From an uncultured Prevotella sp. (GTDB taxonomy: Bacteria > Bacteroidota > Bacteroidia > Bacteroidales > Bacteroidaceae): 64,000 nt of DNA. The notes below the pieces were generated by a model, which was not told the origin of the DNA, did no database searches, and worked only from the letters and a program-made list of their open reading frames with translations. Made by a program: the position numbers and the translations under genes. The stretch is taken from positions 94,061 to 158,060 of the forward strand of contig CAJOHJ010000009.1 of the NCBI GenBank assembly GCA_905234265.1, read 5' to 3'. The stretch's first letter is position 1, and the number at the start of each line of letters is the position of its first letter. This document shows, in pieces, positions 36,447 through 46,139 of this stretch.

Positions 36447-37388
36447 TTACTTTTTCTGGGGCGGATTAATCCTGATAATCTTCACACCGGTGAATGAAGG
36501 ATGCTTGGAAAGGTAGTCGTGGAGCGTCATAGGCTCGTCGACGACGCACTTGTGGATAGACGAGGCATTCAGAAGGTGCAACTGGCCATCATGCCAGGCG
36601 GCAAAGCCAAGATGAGCAATGTCAAGCCCTTTCTTCTTCGTCGTAATGGCTATGATGTCGCCATCACGGACACACGTTGACAATAATTTCGCATTTGCCG
36701 TCTGAGCCTTTGGTATGTAGCGCCATTTGCGCCCCGTAAGCTTTTTCTCCTGCAGCCTGATGAGTGGCACAAGGCGGCCGTCAGCCTTCAAAGCCTTGTA
36801 AGACTGCACGTGAGTACTCATGAAATTGATGCTAAGCGTCTGTATTGCCGAAAACGGAGGACGCGGCATCTGTATGTCTGTGACAAGATGAAGACTCTCA
36901 CCATTGTCAATTATCCAGTCTGAGAAATAATGCAGCCTTGACGCATATCCTGCAATCACGCCGCCGCGATAGCGAAGCTTCGTGAGCATGGCAAGAAAGT
37001 CTGTCCACCGGCACAGTCTCCTGTCAACACACATCTTCAATGCTGTCACTGTTTCTACAAATGTTGTACAATCCAGCTGGCGTGTGTTTACAACCAACTT
37101 CTCCGTGTCGTTGACTTCCAAGGTGTGGGCAACATAAGGCACGCCTATGAAATGTTGCGCAAACCATAGCGTACCGGCATTGGGCGGTGCCTCATTCAAC
37201 AAGCGGCATATCGTGATACTGTCTGCCTTGGTGTAAGTTACATCAGAAGGCAAGCCTACGACGGCTGAAGGCAAGCCTACGACATCAGAAGCCAAAGCAA
37301 CAACAGCAGAAGCAGACGGGACGGCTGCCTCAACTATAGAGAAGACCCCCGAAAGCCACGCAATAATTATGGAAAAAATGTATCTCAC
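36447..37388 (-). CDS. DUF1460 NlpC/P60-like amidase (N-acetylmuramoyl-L-alanine amidase-like)
   Basis: 313 aa with signal peptide (MRYIFSIIIAWLSGVFSIVEA). DUF1460 enzymes are Cys peptidases acting on peptidoglycan fragments. The catalytic Cys lies in NTRQLDCTTFVETVTALK (about residue 107), and the expected His/Asp partners are in IAHLGFAAWHDGQLHLLNAS. Between signal and catalytic domain lies a 7-residue repeat (SDVVGLP/SAVVGLP) coded by 21-bp repeats. The end is 4 bp from DUF4421, implying co-transcription. Confidence 0.85.
   Translation of the reverse strand: MRYIFSIIIAWLSGVFSIVEAAVPSASAVVALASDVVGLPSAVVGLPSDVTYTKADSITICRLLNEAPPNAGTLWFAQHFIGVPYVAHTLEVNDTEKLVVNTRQLDCTTFVETVTALKMCVDRRLCRWTDFLAMLTKLRYRGGVIAGYASRLHYFSDWIIDNGESLHLVTDIQMPRPPFSAIQTLSINFMSTHVQSYKALKADGRLVPLIRLQEKKLTGRKWRYIPKAQTANAKLLSTCVRDGDIIAITTKKKGLDIAHLGFAAWHDGQLHLLNASSIHKCVVDEPMTLHDYLSKHPSFTGVKIIRINPPQKK
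37240..37314 (-). repeat. 21-bp repeats inside the DUF1460 gene
   Basis: ggcaagcctacgacggctgaa, ggcaagcctacgacatcagaa and a diverged gccaaagcaacaacagcagaa: three adjacent 21-bp units plus a partial one, giving heptapeptides in the linker after the signal peptide. Confidence 0.8.
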
Positions 37389-37391
37389 TTG

Positions 37392-38513
37392 TCAATGCTT
37401 CTTTTTCTTGTAATGTTCCCTGGCGCCAAAATTATATCCGACATAGATTTTCAGATTGCCAAAAATATTATTGGCTGCGAACTGTGACTTCCTGTAATTA
37501 TATGCCCTCACAATGGCAGATGCCCCTGCATACCAGCGATTGTTGTTGTAAACAAGGCCAAAACGGCCGATGCCATCAAGATTAATGTTTGAGAAATCAA
37601 AGCCTCGCGAAACCGTACTTGTGTTCTCACCCTTAGACTTCTTATAAGCCAAAGCCATAGACAGCGAAGCGCAAAACAGGCAGTTACGTGCAAACACCCA
37701 GTTGTAGGCATAGCCTGCGGAGAGGTTTATATCGGTGTATTTGACACTATTGAACGCCAGCCCACTGTCCAATTTAACTTCACCGCCGGTTCGCTCGTCA
37801 ATGACGCGCTGCATTTCGCCACTGTCAAATTCCAAAGAGTTGGACGTATATCCAAAGCCTGCCATCCATGAGCCACAACTGATTTTCTGCATGCTGCTCT
37901 GCGCAAAGGCTGCAGGATAGGAAAAACGCTGATGATTGAATATGTAATAAACATTGAAGCCGGTAATGCCGACACTCAAACCACTGAATGGAACACCTTC
38001 CATCTGCCTGCTTGCAGACTCGTTGCCAAGACGCGCATTACGAATCTTGTAGTCGCTGCCCGTACGACGATAATATAAATCGGCACCTACCTGCGCAGCA
38101 TATATGCTAAAGTCGAATTCCTGCTTACGTGATTTGTTGGCAACATCAACAGCCGTAAGGTCAATGGTATATCCCATGAAAATCCACCGCCAACCAAAAT
38201 AAGGGCCGAACTTTATCGTAGGTGCAGGTGAGAAGGTGATAGACTGCATGTTGCTGCCAAGGGTACTCAAGCGATAGAAGTCGTAGTTATATGTTGTCTG
38301 CAACATTACCGACCAGTTATAATGCTGGGGCTCTACATAATTAGTGTCTATATAACTGAAACCCCTTATTGTCCGGCGCAGCCAGCTCATCTTTTTGCCT
38401 GTCTGTTCAGTCTCGCTGCTGTCAGCAACGGCCGTCAGTCTCTGCATGTCACCAGCGGAAAGCCTGCATGCAGTCATGGCAAGCATTAGGAATATCAGGA
38501 TGCGCTTCATCAT
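37392..38513 (-). CDS. DUF4421 family outer-membrane-type protein
   Basis: 373 aa from ATG 38513 (MMKRILIFLMLAMTACRLSAG); the track ORF is 22 codons longer and would overlap the upstream gene. Signal peptide, then alternating amphipathic strands (e.g. NWSVMLQTTYNYDFYRLSTL; YTDINLSAGYAYNWVFARNC) ending in a strand NLKIYVGYNFG, as in beta-barrels. DUF4421 is a Bacteroidales family of unknown role. Starts 2 bp after the Gfo/Idh/MocA stop. Confidence 0.78.
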   Translation of the reverse strand: MMKRILIFLMLAMTACRLSAGDMQRLTAVADSSETEQTGKKMSWLRRTIRGFSYIDTNYVEPQHYNWSVMLQTTYNYDFYRLSTLGSNMQSITFSPAPTIKFGPYFGWRWIFMGYTIDLTAVDVANKSRKQEFDFSIYAAQVGADLYYRRTGSDYKIRNARLGNESASRQMEGVPFSGLSVGITGFNVYYIFNHQRFSYPAAFAQSSMQKISCGSWMAGFGYTSNSLEFDSGEMQRVIDERTGGEVKLDSGLAFNSVKYTDINLSAGYAYNWVFARNCLFCASLSMALAYKKSKGENTSTVSRGFDFSNINLDGIGRFGLVYNNNRWYAGASAIVRAYNYRKSQFAANNIFGNLKIYVGYNFGAREHYKKKKH

Positions 38514-38515
38514 AG

Positions 38516-39499
38516 TCAGAACTTGCCAAGTATACGATCTAACACCCAGTTGACAGGAGTTACATTTACACTGGTACATCTGCAGACGCCAAGGCCCTGC
38601 AAGTGTTCACAGACATTCTTAATCAGAGGGAACTGGACGTTCGGCGGATTAGGCACGGCTATGCTTTCCTCACCATAGATGGTGTGAAGCCTGATAGGCT
38701 TGTAGTCGAAAACTGAAAAAGCTACCGAGCCACGGTCGCCAATCAAGTCAATACGGTCTTCACGAGCCGACTCATGTGCCACAAAGCACCACGAACCACT
38801 GCCAGGAAGGCCATTCTCAAACTCAAAGCAGACACTGACAGTGTCTTCGGCAGCATAAAGGCCGCCCCTGTTGGAACATATTCCATAAGCATCGATGATA
38901 ATGCCGAAAAGATGTTGCAACAGGTCCAACTGATGTGGAGCCAGATCGTAGAAATAGCCACCGCCGGCAATATCGGGCTGCAATCTCCACGGCAGAAGAC
39001 CATTGCGGCCGTAGTCAACGTCGCGCGGCGGCGTGGCAAAACGAATTTGAACGCTGACGACCTTGCCTATAACGCCACGGTCCACGATTTCCTTCACCTT
39101 CTCAAAATAAGGAAGGTAGCGGCGATAATAGGCAACGAAGCATGGCTGTCCCGTCTCTTCGGAGACCCTGTTGACACGTGCGCAGTCTTCGTATGATGCC
39201 GCCAGTGGTTTTTCTACATAGACAGGCTTGCCAGCCTTCATTGCCATAATGGCAAAGGTTGCATGGCTTGAAGGAGGAGTGGCAATGTAGACGGCATTGA
39301 CTTCCGGGTCGTCAATGAGTTCCTGAGCATCGGTGTACCAGCGGCTGACGCCATGCCGTTGCGCATAGCTTCTTGCCTTGGAGCCGTCGCGGCTCATTAC
39401 GGCAACAACGCTCGAACCTTCAACCTTCGAGAAGGCCGGTCCGCTTTTTATTTCCGTAACTTCACCGCAGCCGACAAATCCCCACTTCAGTATTTTCAT
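38516..39499 (-). CDS. Gfo/Idh/MocA-family oxidoreductase
   Basis: 327 aa NAD(P)-dependent sugar or inositol dehydrogenase type. Rossmann motif WGFVGCGEVTEIKSGPAF at the N-terminus, catalytic Lys region YVEKPLAASYEDC (EKP, about residue 96), and His of the DLAPHQLDLLQHLFG motif (about 183). The substrate is unknown. It follows proS by 50 bp with no visible promoter, so probably read through from proS. Confidence 0.9.
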   Translation of the reverse strand: MKILKWGFVGCGEVTEIKSGPAFSKVEGSSVVAVMSRDGSKARSYAQRHGVSRWYTDAQELIDDPEVNAVYIATPPSSHATFAIMAMKAGKPVYVEKPLAASYEDCARVNRVSEETGQPCFVAYYRRYLPYFEKVKEIVDRGVIGKVVSVQIRFATPPRDVDYGRNGLLPWRLQPDIAGGGYFYDLAPHQLDLLQHLFGIIIDAYGICSNRGGLYAAEDTVSVCFEFENGLPGSGSWCFVAHESAREDRIDLIGDRGSVAFSVFDYKPIRLHTIYGEESIAVPNPPNVQFPLIKNVCEHLQGLGVCRCTSVNVTPVNWVLDRILGKF

Positions 39500-39549
39500 C
39501 TATTACTAGCACAATGTAAGGACGCTAACAGCTCCGCCCTATTATGAGT

Positions 39550-41025
39550 TTAATAGCTCCGGGCAATAATCACACGGTGCTTGGCAGGCTTTCCGCTAAC
39601 CATGTCAACACCAGGAGTCTGTTCGAAAGCGAATGGCACGCAGCGTATCGTTGCCTGAGTCTCTTCCTTAATCTGAGCCTCAGTCTCGGCAGTGCCGTCC
39701 CAGTGGCAGAGGAAGAAACCACCATCCTTGATGCGCTCCTTGAACTCTTCGTAATTGTCGCATTCATATATGCGCTCATCACGGCTCTTGCGGGCTTTTT
39801 CGAAAATATTCTTCTGGATGTCCTCAAGCAACTGCTCAACATACTCGGCAATGCCTTCAATGGGGCGCGACTCCTTTTCAAGCGTGTCACGGCGCATAAC
39901 TTCAATGGTACCGTTCTCCAAGTCACGCGCACCGATTACCAGCCTTACCGGGACGCCCTTAAGCTCATAGTCGGCAAACTTGAAACCAGGGCGCTTGTTG
40001 TCAGCATCGTCAAACTTAACACTGATGCCCTTGCTGCGCAATTCGGCAACGATGGGTTCAACTTCCTGATTGACCTTTTCTACCTGTTCAGGCTTGTTGG
40101 CAATGGGGATAATTACCACCTGAAGCGGTGCAAGACGCGGAGGCAGCACAAGACCATTGTCGTCAGAGTGGGTCATGATGAGTGCACCGATAAGTCTGGT
40201 GGAAACACCCCATGAAGCAGCCCAGACATATTCGGGCTTGTTCTCCTTGTTAAGATATGTCACGTCGAAAGCCTTTGCAAAATTCTGCCCGAGGAAATGA
40301 GAAGTACCGCTCTGCAAAGCTTTGCCGTCCTGCATCATTGCCTCAATGGTATAGGTGTCGAGTGCGCCGGCAAAGCGTTCTGTTTCCGACTTCACGCCCT
40401 GCAGCACAGGCACTGCCATCCATTCCTCAACAAACTTTGCATACACTTTTACCATTTTCTGTGCATCAGCCTCTGCCTCCTCACGCGTGGCATGGGCTGT
40501 ATGTCCCTCCTGCCACAAAAATTCAGACGTACGCAGGAACGGACGTGTACGCATTTCCCAGCGCATCACATTGCACCACTGGTTACACTTCAGTGGCAGG
40601 TCGCGCCACGAGTGTATCCAGTTCTTATATGTGTTCCATATAATAGTTTCCGACGTAGGACGTATGATGAGTTCTTCTTCCAGTTTTGCAGCAGGGTCTA
40701 CTACTACTCCACCGTCGGCAGCCTTCAGACGGTAGTGCGTCACCACGGCGGCCTCCTTTGCAAAGCCTTCTACATGTTCAGCTTCTCTCGAGAGAAACGA
40801 CTTCGGTATCAGCAGTGGGAAGTATGCGTTCTGCACACCTTCTGCCTTGAACATCTTGTCCAGCTGCTGCTGCATTTTCTCCCAGATGGCATAACCATAG
40901 GGCTTAATAACCATGCAGCCGCGCACTGCTGACTGCTCTGCCAAATCTGCCTTAACCACCAAGTCGTTGTACCACTGACTGTAATTGTCAGCTCTCTTGG
41001 TCATTTCTTTCAATTCTTTAGCCAT
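39550..41025 (-). CDS. proS: Proline-tRNA ligase
   Basis: 491 aa class II synthetase of the shorter eukaryote/archaeon-like type, without the E. coli editing insertion. Motif 2 [20 protein letters not shown] with the preceding [20 protein letters not shown]; motif 3 near [21 protein letters not shown]-terminal anticodon domain and Zn/Tyr tail ending [17 protein letters not shown]. Divergent from mtgA with its own -7 box. Confidence 0.96.
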   Translation of the reverse strand: MAKELKEMTKRADNYSQWYNDLVVKADLAEQSAVRGCMVIKPYGYAIWEKMQQQLDKMFKAEGVQNAYFPLLIPKSFLSREAEHVEGFAKEAAVVTHYRLKAADGGVVVDPAAKLEEELIIRPTSETIIWNTYKNWIHSWRDLPLKCNQWCNVMRWEMRTRPFLRTSEFLWQEGHTAHATREEAEADAQKMVKVYAKFVEEWMAVPVLQGVKSETERFAGALDTYTIEAMMQDGKALQSGTSHFLGQNFAKAFDVTYLNKENKPEYVWAASWGVSTRLIGALIMTHSDDNGLVLPPRLAPLQVVIIPIANKPEQVEKVNQEVEPIVAELRSKGISVKFDDADNKRPGFKFADYELKGVPVRLVIGARDLENGTIEVMRRDTLEKESRPIEGIAEYVEQLLEDIQKNIFEKARKSRDERIYECDNYEEFKERIKDGGFFLCHWDGTAETEAQIKEETQATIRCVPFAFEQTPGVDMVSGKPAKHRVIIARSY

Positions 41026-41057
41026 TATTGTAAATTATTTTTTTCTGAAATTTCGTG

Positions 41058-41065
41058 CAAAGATA
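41058..41065 (-). promoter_or_regulatory. -7 element of proS
   Basis: Reverse-strand TATCTTTG, 33 bp before the proS ATG. No -33 TTTG at the usual spacing. Confidence 0.6.
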
Positions 41066-41084
41066 ACATTTTTCTTGAATTATA

Positions 41085-41114
41085 TTGCCGTCTGCGAAAA
41101 AAAAGTTACTTTTG
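41085..41114 (+). promoter_or_regulatory. mtgA operon promoter
   Basis: TTG (41085-41087), 19-nt spacer, TACTTTTG (41107-41114). Transcription should begin near 41120, leaving a leader of under 10 nt before ATG 41127. This also rules out the earlier start in the ORF track. Confidence 0.7.
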
Positions 41115-41126
41115 CAACAGAAAAAT

Positions 41127-41888
41127 ATGGCAAAACCTGTAGAAAAGAGTTTTCTTCATAAGTTGACAACCATAACAAGCGCCATTAACATTAAGAAGTT
41201 CTTGCTATGGTCTGTGGTGGCTTTTTTCGCCTCTACGGTTTTTGCTGTAGTAGCACTAAGATGGATACCAGTCTATATAACTCCATTGATGGTCATTCGC
41301 CTTTATCAGCAGGCATCGGCAGGCACTCCGATGGCATTGCACCACAAATGGGTTCCGCTGACAGAAATATCTCCATCGCTTTCACATGCAGTAATGTCGT
41401 CGGAAGACGTTCATTTCCTGGAGCATAACGGTTTCGACTACAAGGCCATCGAGCATGCTGCCATGCGCAATATCAAGCACCCTGAGAAGCAGAGACTCGG
41501 CGCAAGCACCATTTCCCAACAGACAGCCAAGAATGTCTTTCTGTGGCCAGGCCGTTCATGGCTGCGCAAGGGGCTGGAAGTCTATTTCACCGCACTTACA
41601 GAGTTCTTCTGGTCGAAGCAGCGCATAATGGAAGTCTACCTGAACTCCATCGAGATGGGCGACGGCATCTATGGTGCAGAGGCCGTTGCCGTGTGGCACT
41701 TCGGCACCCATGCCAAGAGCCTCACCGACAAGCAGTCAGCACTCATTGCTGCCACGCTGCCCAACCCACGGCGCTTCAATTCTGCCAATCCGTCAAGATA
41801 CATGAAGAAACGACAGAAACGCATTCTTCACGAAATGCGCTTCGTAGAACCAATGCCACACGGCAAAGACACTCCAAAAGAAGAATAG
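41127..41888 (+). CDS. mtgA: Monofunctional biosynthetic peptidoglycan transglycosylase
   Basis: 253 aa GT51 enzyme that polymerises lipid II into glycan strands at the inner membrane. One N-terminal TM helix (FLLWSVVAFFASTVFAVVAL). Catalytic Glu in SSEDVHFLEHNGFDYKAIEH and second region GASTISQQTAKNVFLWPGRS, then KQRIMEVYLNSIEMGDGIYG. No transpeptidase domain, hence MtgA rather than a class A PBP. First gene of a plus-strand run to recN and beyond. Confidence 0.93.
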   Translation: MAKPVEKSFLHKLTTITSAINIKKFLLWSVVAFFASTVFAVVALRWIPVYITPLMVIRLYQQASAGTPMALHHKWVPLTEISPSLSHAVMSSEDVHFLEHNGFDYKAIEHAAMRNIKHPEKQRLGASTISQQTAKNVFLWPGRSWLRKGLEVYFTALTEFFWSKQRIMEVYLNSIEMGDGIYGAEAVAVWHFGTHAKSLTDKQSALIAATLPNPRRFNSANPSRYMKKRQKRILHEMRFVEPMPHGKDTPKEE

Positions 41889-41891
41889 ACT

Positions 41892-42818
41892 ATGAGATTT
41901 ATAACCACACTACGCATGCTGACAGCCATGTCGCTAAGCTTATTCCTTAGCGGCACACAGCTTTGCTCCGCCCAAGAACTGATAGCAAAAGTAAACATCA
42001 ACAGCTCTCAGGTTGAAGGCTCGGACAAGAGCGTCTTCGAAAACCTGCAGCAAACCTTGGAGCAGTTCATCAACGACCACCAGTGGACTGCCATGCAATT
42101 CCAGAAGAACGAGCGCATATCGTGCAGTTTCAACATCACCGTCTCCAAATATGACAAGAGCAACAACCGCTTCACTTGCTCGGCAATGATACAGGCCAAC
42201 CGCCCTGTGTACAACTCTGCCTATACCACCACCATATATAATAATAAGGACGGCGACTTCAACTTCGACTTTGTGCAGTTCGACCAGCTAAACTTCAACG
42301 AGGAAGTTATCGACAACCAGCTTATGGCTCTCATTGCCTACTATGCCTATCTCATCATTGGCCTCGACTTGGACACATTTGCCCCTCTCGGAGGCACAGA
42401 AGTCCTTCAGCGCTGCCTACAGCTGACCAATAATGCACAAGACTTAGGTTTCACTGGCTGGAAAGCTTTCGAGAACAGCCGCAACCGCTTTGCCATCATC
42501 AACGACTATCTCGACGAGGCAATGAAGCCGTTCCGCCAGCTGCAGTATGCCTACTACCGCAACGGTCTCGACGAAATGGCAAACAACGCCGAGCGTGGCC
42601 GCACCAATATAACGACAGCCCTGGAGGAGCAGCTGCAGGTGGCTCACAAGGAGAAGCCGCTGAGCTTGCTTCCGCAAATCTGGACAGACTACAAACGCGA
42701 CGAACTGTCTAATATCTACAAGGGCAAGGGTACACAAAAGGAGAAACAGTCTGTCTACGACATCCTCATGGGCATCAATGCTTCCCAAAGCAATGCCTGG
42801 GACAAGGTAAAGGAGTAA
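41892..42818 (+). CDS. porD: DUF4835 / PorD-like protein (type IX secretion associated)
   Basis: 308 aa with signal peptide (MLTAMSLSLFLSGTQLCSAQ). The body (ELIAKVNINSSQVEGSDKSV; PVYNSAYTTTIYNNKDGDFN; AYYAYLIIGLDLDTFAPLGG) matches DUF4835, described as PorD of the type IX secretion system; it lies before recN, an arrangement I recall from other Bacteroidetes. That would fit the secreted proteins with sorting-type tails in this window. It is 3 bp after mtgA and 8 bp before recN. Confidence 0.8.
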   Translation: MRFITTLRMLTAMSLSLFLSGTQLCSAQELIAKVNINSSQVEGSDKSVFENLQQTLEQFINDHQWTAMQFQKNERISCSFNITVSKYDKSNNRFTCSAMIQANRPVYNSAYTTTIYNNKDGDFNFDFVQFDQLNFNEEVIDNQLMALIAYYAYLIIGLDLDTFAPLGGTEVLQRCLQLTNNAQDLGFTGWKAFENSRNRFAIINDYLDEAMKPFRQLQYAYYRNGLDEMANNAERGRTNITTALEEQLQVAHKEKPLSLLPQIWTDYKRDELSNIYKGKGTQKEKQSVYDILMGINASQSNAWDKVKE

Positions 42819-42826
42819 TCAGGAAT

Positions 42827-44485
42827 ATGCTTACACGACTATATATCAAGAACTACACGCTCATTGACGAGCTTGACATAGATTTGTTCTCCGGCTTTTC
42901 GGTCATCACCGGCGAGACAGGTGCCGGCAAGAGCATCATTCTCGGCGCCATAGGCCTGCTGCTTGGACAGCGCGCCGACTCAAAGGCCATCAAGCAGGGA
43001 GCCGACAAGTGCATCATTGAGGCACACTTCGACGTGTCGCGCTACGATATGCGGCAGTTCTTCGACAATAACGACCTGGAATATGACGACGAAACCATAA
43101 TCCGACGCGAGCTTACCGCCAGCGGCAAGAGCCGCGCCTTCGTCAACGACAGTCCTGCACCGCTATCAGCCCTGAAAGAGCTTGGCGAACGGCTTGTAGA
43201 CATACATTCCCAGCACCAGAACCTTTTGCTGAACAAGCAGGACTTCCAGTTATCCGTCATCGACATCATCGCCAACAATTCACGACAGGCAGCCGACTAT
43301 CAGACTGCCTATAGCAAATATCAGGAAAGCCGCAGGCAACTTGAAGCCTTGGAGCGCGACATAGAAGAAGCACGCCAGCGCAAGGACTTCCTGCAGTTCC
43401 AGTACGACGAACTCACTGCTGCCAACCTCTCTGCCGGCGAGCAGGAAGAGCTGGAGGCACAAAGCAACACCATGACGCATGCCGAAGACATCAAGGCTGC
43501 ACTTTACACCGCCAACGAGGCACTCATGGGCGACGACCGCGGCTGTCTGTCCATGATCAGCAGCGCTCTGTCGGCAATGCATAACGTCAGCAAGGTGCTG
43601 CCAGCCGCAGCATCACTGGCGGAGCGCCTTAACTCAACGAACATTGAACTCAAGGACATTGCTGCCGAAGTGTCAGACGCTCTTGACTCCGTAGACTTCG
43701 ACCCTGCCGAACTTGACAGGGTGAACAACCGCCTCGACCGCATCTACGACCTGGAAAAAAAATACAATGCCTCAACCGTTGACGAACTTATCAGCAAGCG
43801 CGAAGAGTTGCAGACATTGCTCGACGGCATTGCCGGGAGCGACGACACCCTACAGCAGCTGCGTGAAGCCACAGAAACGCTGCATCAGCAGTGCTGCACG
43901 CTGGCCGACAAGCTCACGGCCACGCGAGAGAAGGCTGCACATACCGTCGAGGCCAACATGCAGAAAGCCCTCGTTCCTCTCGGCATGCCCAACGTACGCT
44001 TTGCCGTCGACATCCGCCAGACGGACATCAGCAACACCGGGCAGGACACTGTAAGCTTCCTGTTCTCGGCAAACACACAGACACCAATGCTGCCAGTGAC
44101 GCAGGTAGCCTCCGGCGGCGAGATTGCCCGTGTGATGCTTTCGCTGAAGGCTATGATCAGCGGTGCCGTAAAACTGCCCACCATCATCTTCGACGAGATA
44201 GACACAGGCGTCTCAGGAAAGATTGCCGAACAGATGGCAGCCATAATGCTGCAGATGGGCATCAACGAGCGTCAGGTAATCAGCATTACCCACCTGCCTC
44301 AGATAGCAGCCCAGGGACAGCACCACTACAAGGTCTCCAAGAGCGAAAGCCAATCTGGCACTGTCAGCCGCATGATGCTGCTCGCCGACGAAGAGCGCAT
44401 TACGGAAATCGCCCAGATGCTCAGTGGCAGTCAGATTACCGAAGCTGCCATTCAGAATGCCAAAGAACTGTTGAAGCTAAGATAA
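42827..44485 (+). CDS. recN: DNA repair protein RecN
   Basis: 552 aa SMC-like ATPase in double-strand break repair. N-terminal Walker A FSVITGETGAGKSIILGAIG (about residues 23-42), two long coiled-coil arms (about 155-360), and C-terminal signature VASGGEIARVMLSLK with Walker B IIFDEIDTGVSG (about 455). Full length. The stop codon lies inside a dispersed GTAACATGCAGAGATAATTTC-family repeat. Confidence 0.96.
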   Translation: MLTRLYIKNYTLIDELDIDLFSGFSVITGETGAGKSIILGAIGLLLGQRADSKAIKQGADKCIIEAHFDVSRYDMRQFFDNNDLEYDDETIIRRELTASGKSRAFVNDSPAPLSALKELGERLVDIHSQHQNLLLNKQDFQLSVIDIIANNSRQAADYQTAYSKYQESRRQLEALERDIEEARQRKDFLQFQYDELTAANLSAGEQEELEAQSNTMTHAEDIKAALYTANEALMGDDRGCLSMISSALSAMHNVSKVLPAAASLAERLNSTNIELKDIAAEVSDALDSVDFDPAELDRVNNRLDRIYDLEKKYNASTVDELISKREELQTLLDGIAGSDDTLQQLREATETLHQQCCTLADKLTATREKAAHTVEANMQKALVPLGMPNVRFAVDIRQTDISNTGQDTVSFLFSANTQTPMLPVTQVASGGEIARVMLSLKAMISGAVKLPTIIFDEIDTGVSGKIAEQMAAIMLQMGINERQVISITHLPQIAAQGQHHYKVSKSESQSGTVSRMMLLADEERITEIAQMLSGSQITEAAIQNAKELLKLR

Positions 44486-44510
44486 TTTCGTAACATGCAG
44501 AGATAATTTT
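44480..44510 (+). repeat. ATGCAGAGATAATTTC-family repeat at the recN stop
   Basis: One full unit with half-units on each side: agataatttcgtaacatgcagagataatttt. The TAA of agaTAA is the recN stop codon. Confidence 0.8.
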
Positions 44511-44551
44511 GCAGAACTCATAAGTTATATAAAAAAAGTAGCATAGAAGAT

Positions 44552-46096
44552 ATGAAATATAGAATATTACTGTTTCTCGCCGTCATGTCCCAACTTCCCT
44601 TGGCAGCACAGACACCGTCGTGGGTTAAGAAGGCCTCACAGGCCGTGTTCACGCTGAAGACGTTCAATGCTGACGGCACACTGCTTGCCAGCCGCAACGG
44701 TTTCTTCATCGGCAGCGACGGCGTGGCAATGTCTGAATACACACCGTTCAAGGGAGCCGCCTCGGCAATAGTAATCGACGCCAACGGCAAGGAGTGGCCC
44801 GTCAGCGAGCTGCTGGGAGCCAACGGCATTTACGATGTTGCCCGTTTCCGCATAAGTGGCAAGGTTGCCGGAGTGTTAAGCCACAGCAGCGCCAACGCCA
44901 ATACTGACGCCAAGGTATGGGTACTGCCCTACGGCCTTAAGAAATCCGCTACCGCCCATTCTGCTATCGTAAGCCGCAGGGAACTGTTCGATAAGAACTA
45001 TGCGTATTACACTCTCAGCAAGTCCATGCCTGAGCAGTTCGGAGGTTCACCAGTCCTCGACGACAACGGCTCACTCATTGCAATCTTGCAGACTGAGACG
45101 TCAGCCCAGCAGAACAGTTTTGCTGTCAGCGCACTGTTTGTCGACAGCCTTCGCCTGACAGGGCTGAGCCTGAACAGCGGCGAGCTGAGGCAGACTGCCA
45201 TGCCAATAGCCATCCCCGAAGGCAAGGACGATGCCATAGTGTCACTGTTCATTGCCGCCTCTGTCATGGACACGCTGCGCTACGCCGACTACATCGGGCG
45301 CTTCATACGCCAGTACCCCAAGCTGCCCGACGGATACATCAGCCTGGCACGCCTGCATGTCAGCCAGAACAACTACCAGCAGGCCGACGACGACCTGCAA
45401 CAGGCCCTGCGCGTAGCCGAACGGAAAGACGACATCAGCTACCAGCAGGCACAGATACTCTTCACCATGCAGCGTTACGACGAGGCCGCTGCCATCTTCA
45501 CGCGACTGGCCCAAAAGGGCATCAGTGCTGCCGACAACTACTATAATGCCGCACAATGCAACCTTCAGAAGAAGGACACAGCTGCCTATATGGCTCTCAC
45601 CGACAGCGCACTGGCGACATTCCAAAAGCCATATCCACGACAGGCAGCGCCCTACCTGCTGGCTCGCGCCCAGACAAACCACGACATGCGCAAATACAGA
45701 CTGGCTGTCAGCGACTACAACGAATATGCGTCCATACAGGGCGTACGCCTCACGGCAGCCTTCTACTTCCAGCGCGAACAGGCAGAGATGGCCGGAAGAC
45801 TCTACCAGCAGGCCCTCGACGACATCAAGCAGGCCATAAGCATTGACTCTGGCGAATACACCTACAGGGCCGAAAAAGCCTGCGTAGAATTGCGCGTCGG
45901 ACTGCTTGACGATGCTATAAGCACTGCCACGGAGTGCATAGCCATGAATTCCGAAGAGAGCGACGGCTACCTCTTCCTCGGCTTAGCACAATGCTTGAAG
46001 CGACAGACTGCTGAAGGCCTTGAAAACCTCCGGAAAGCCCAGCAGCTTGGCAACCCTCAGGCTGAGCCGCTGATAGCCAAATATGGAAGTAAATGA
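44552..46096 (+). CDS. Secreted trypsin-like (apparently inactive) protease domain with TPR repeats
   Basis: 514 aa with signal peptide (MKYRILLFLAVMSQLPLAAQ). Residues 25-215 follow the trypsin/DegP fold (SQAVFTLKTFNADGTLLASR; GFFIGSDGVAMSEYTPFKGA; QFGGSPVLDDNGSLIAI). The positions expected for the catalytic His (usually TNYHV; here SEYTP) and Ser (usually SGSP; here GGSP) are replaced, so it is probably non-catalytic. Residues about 245-510 contain TPR-like helical repeats. Likely a periplasmic binding or scaffold protein. Confidence 0.75.
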   Translation: MKYRILLFLAVMSQLPLAAQTPSWVKKASQAVFTLKTFNADGTLLASRNGFFIGSDGVAMSEYTPFKGAASAIVIDANGKEWPVSELLGANGIYDVARFRISGKVAGVLSHSSANANTDAKVWVLPYGLKKSATAHSAIVSRRELFDKNYAYYTLSKSMPEQFGGSPVLDDNGSLIAILQTETSAQQNSFAVSALFVDSLRLTGLSLNSGELRQTAMPIAIPEGKDDAIVSLFIAASVMDTLRYADYIGRFIRQYPKLPDGYISLARLHVSQNNYQQADDDLQQALRVAERKDDISYQQAQILFTMQRYDEAAAIFTRLAQKGISAADNYYNAAQCNLQKKDTAAYMALTDSALATFQKPYPRQAAPYLLARAQTNHDMRKYRLAVSDYNEYASIQGVRLTAAFYFQREQAEMAGRLYQQALDDIKQAISIDSGEYTYRAEKACVELRVGLLDDAISTATECIAMNSEESDGYLFLGLAQCLKRQTAEGLENLRKAQQLGNPQAEPLIAKYGSK

Positions 46097-46139
46097 GAGA
46101 ATGAGAGATTGAGAGATTGAGAAAAAACAAATAATAAAT

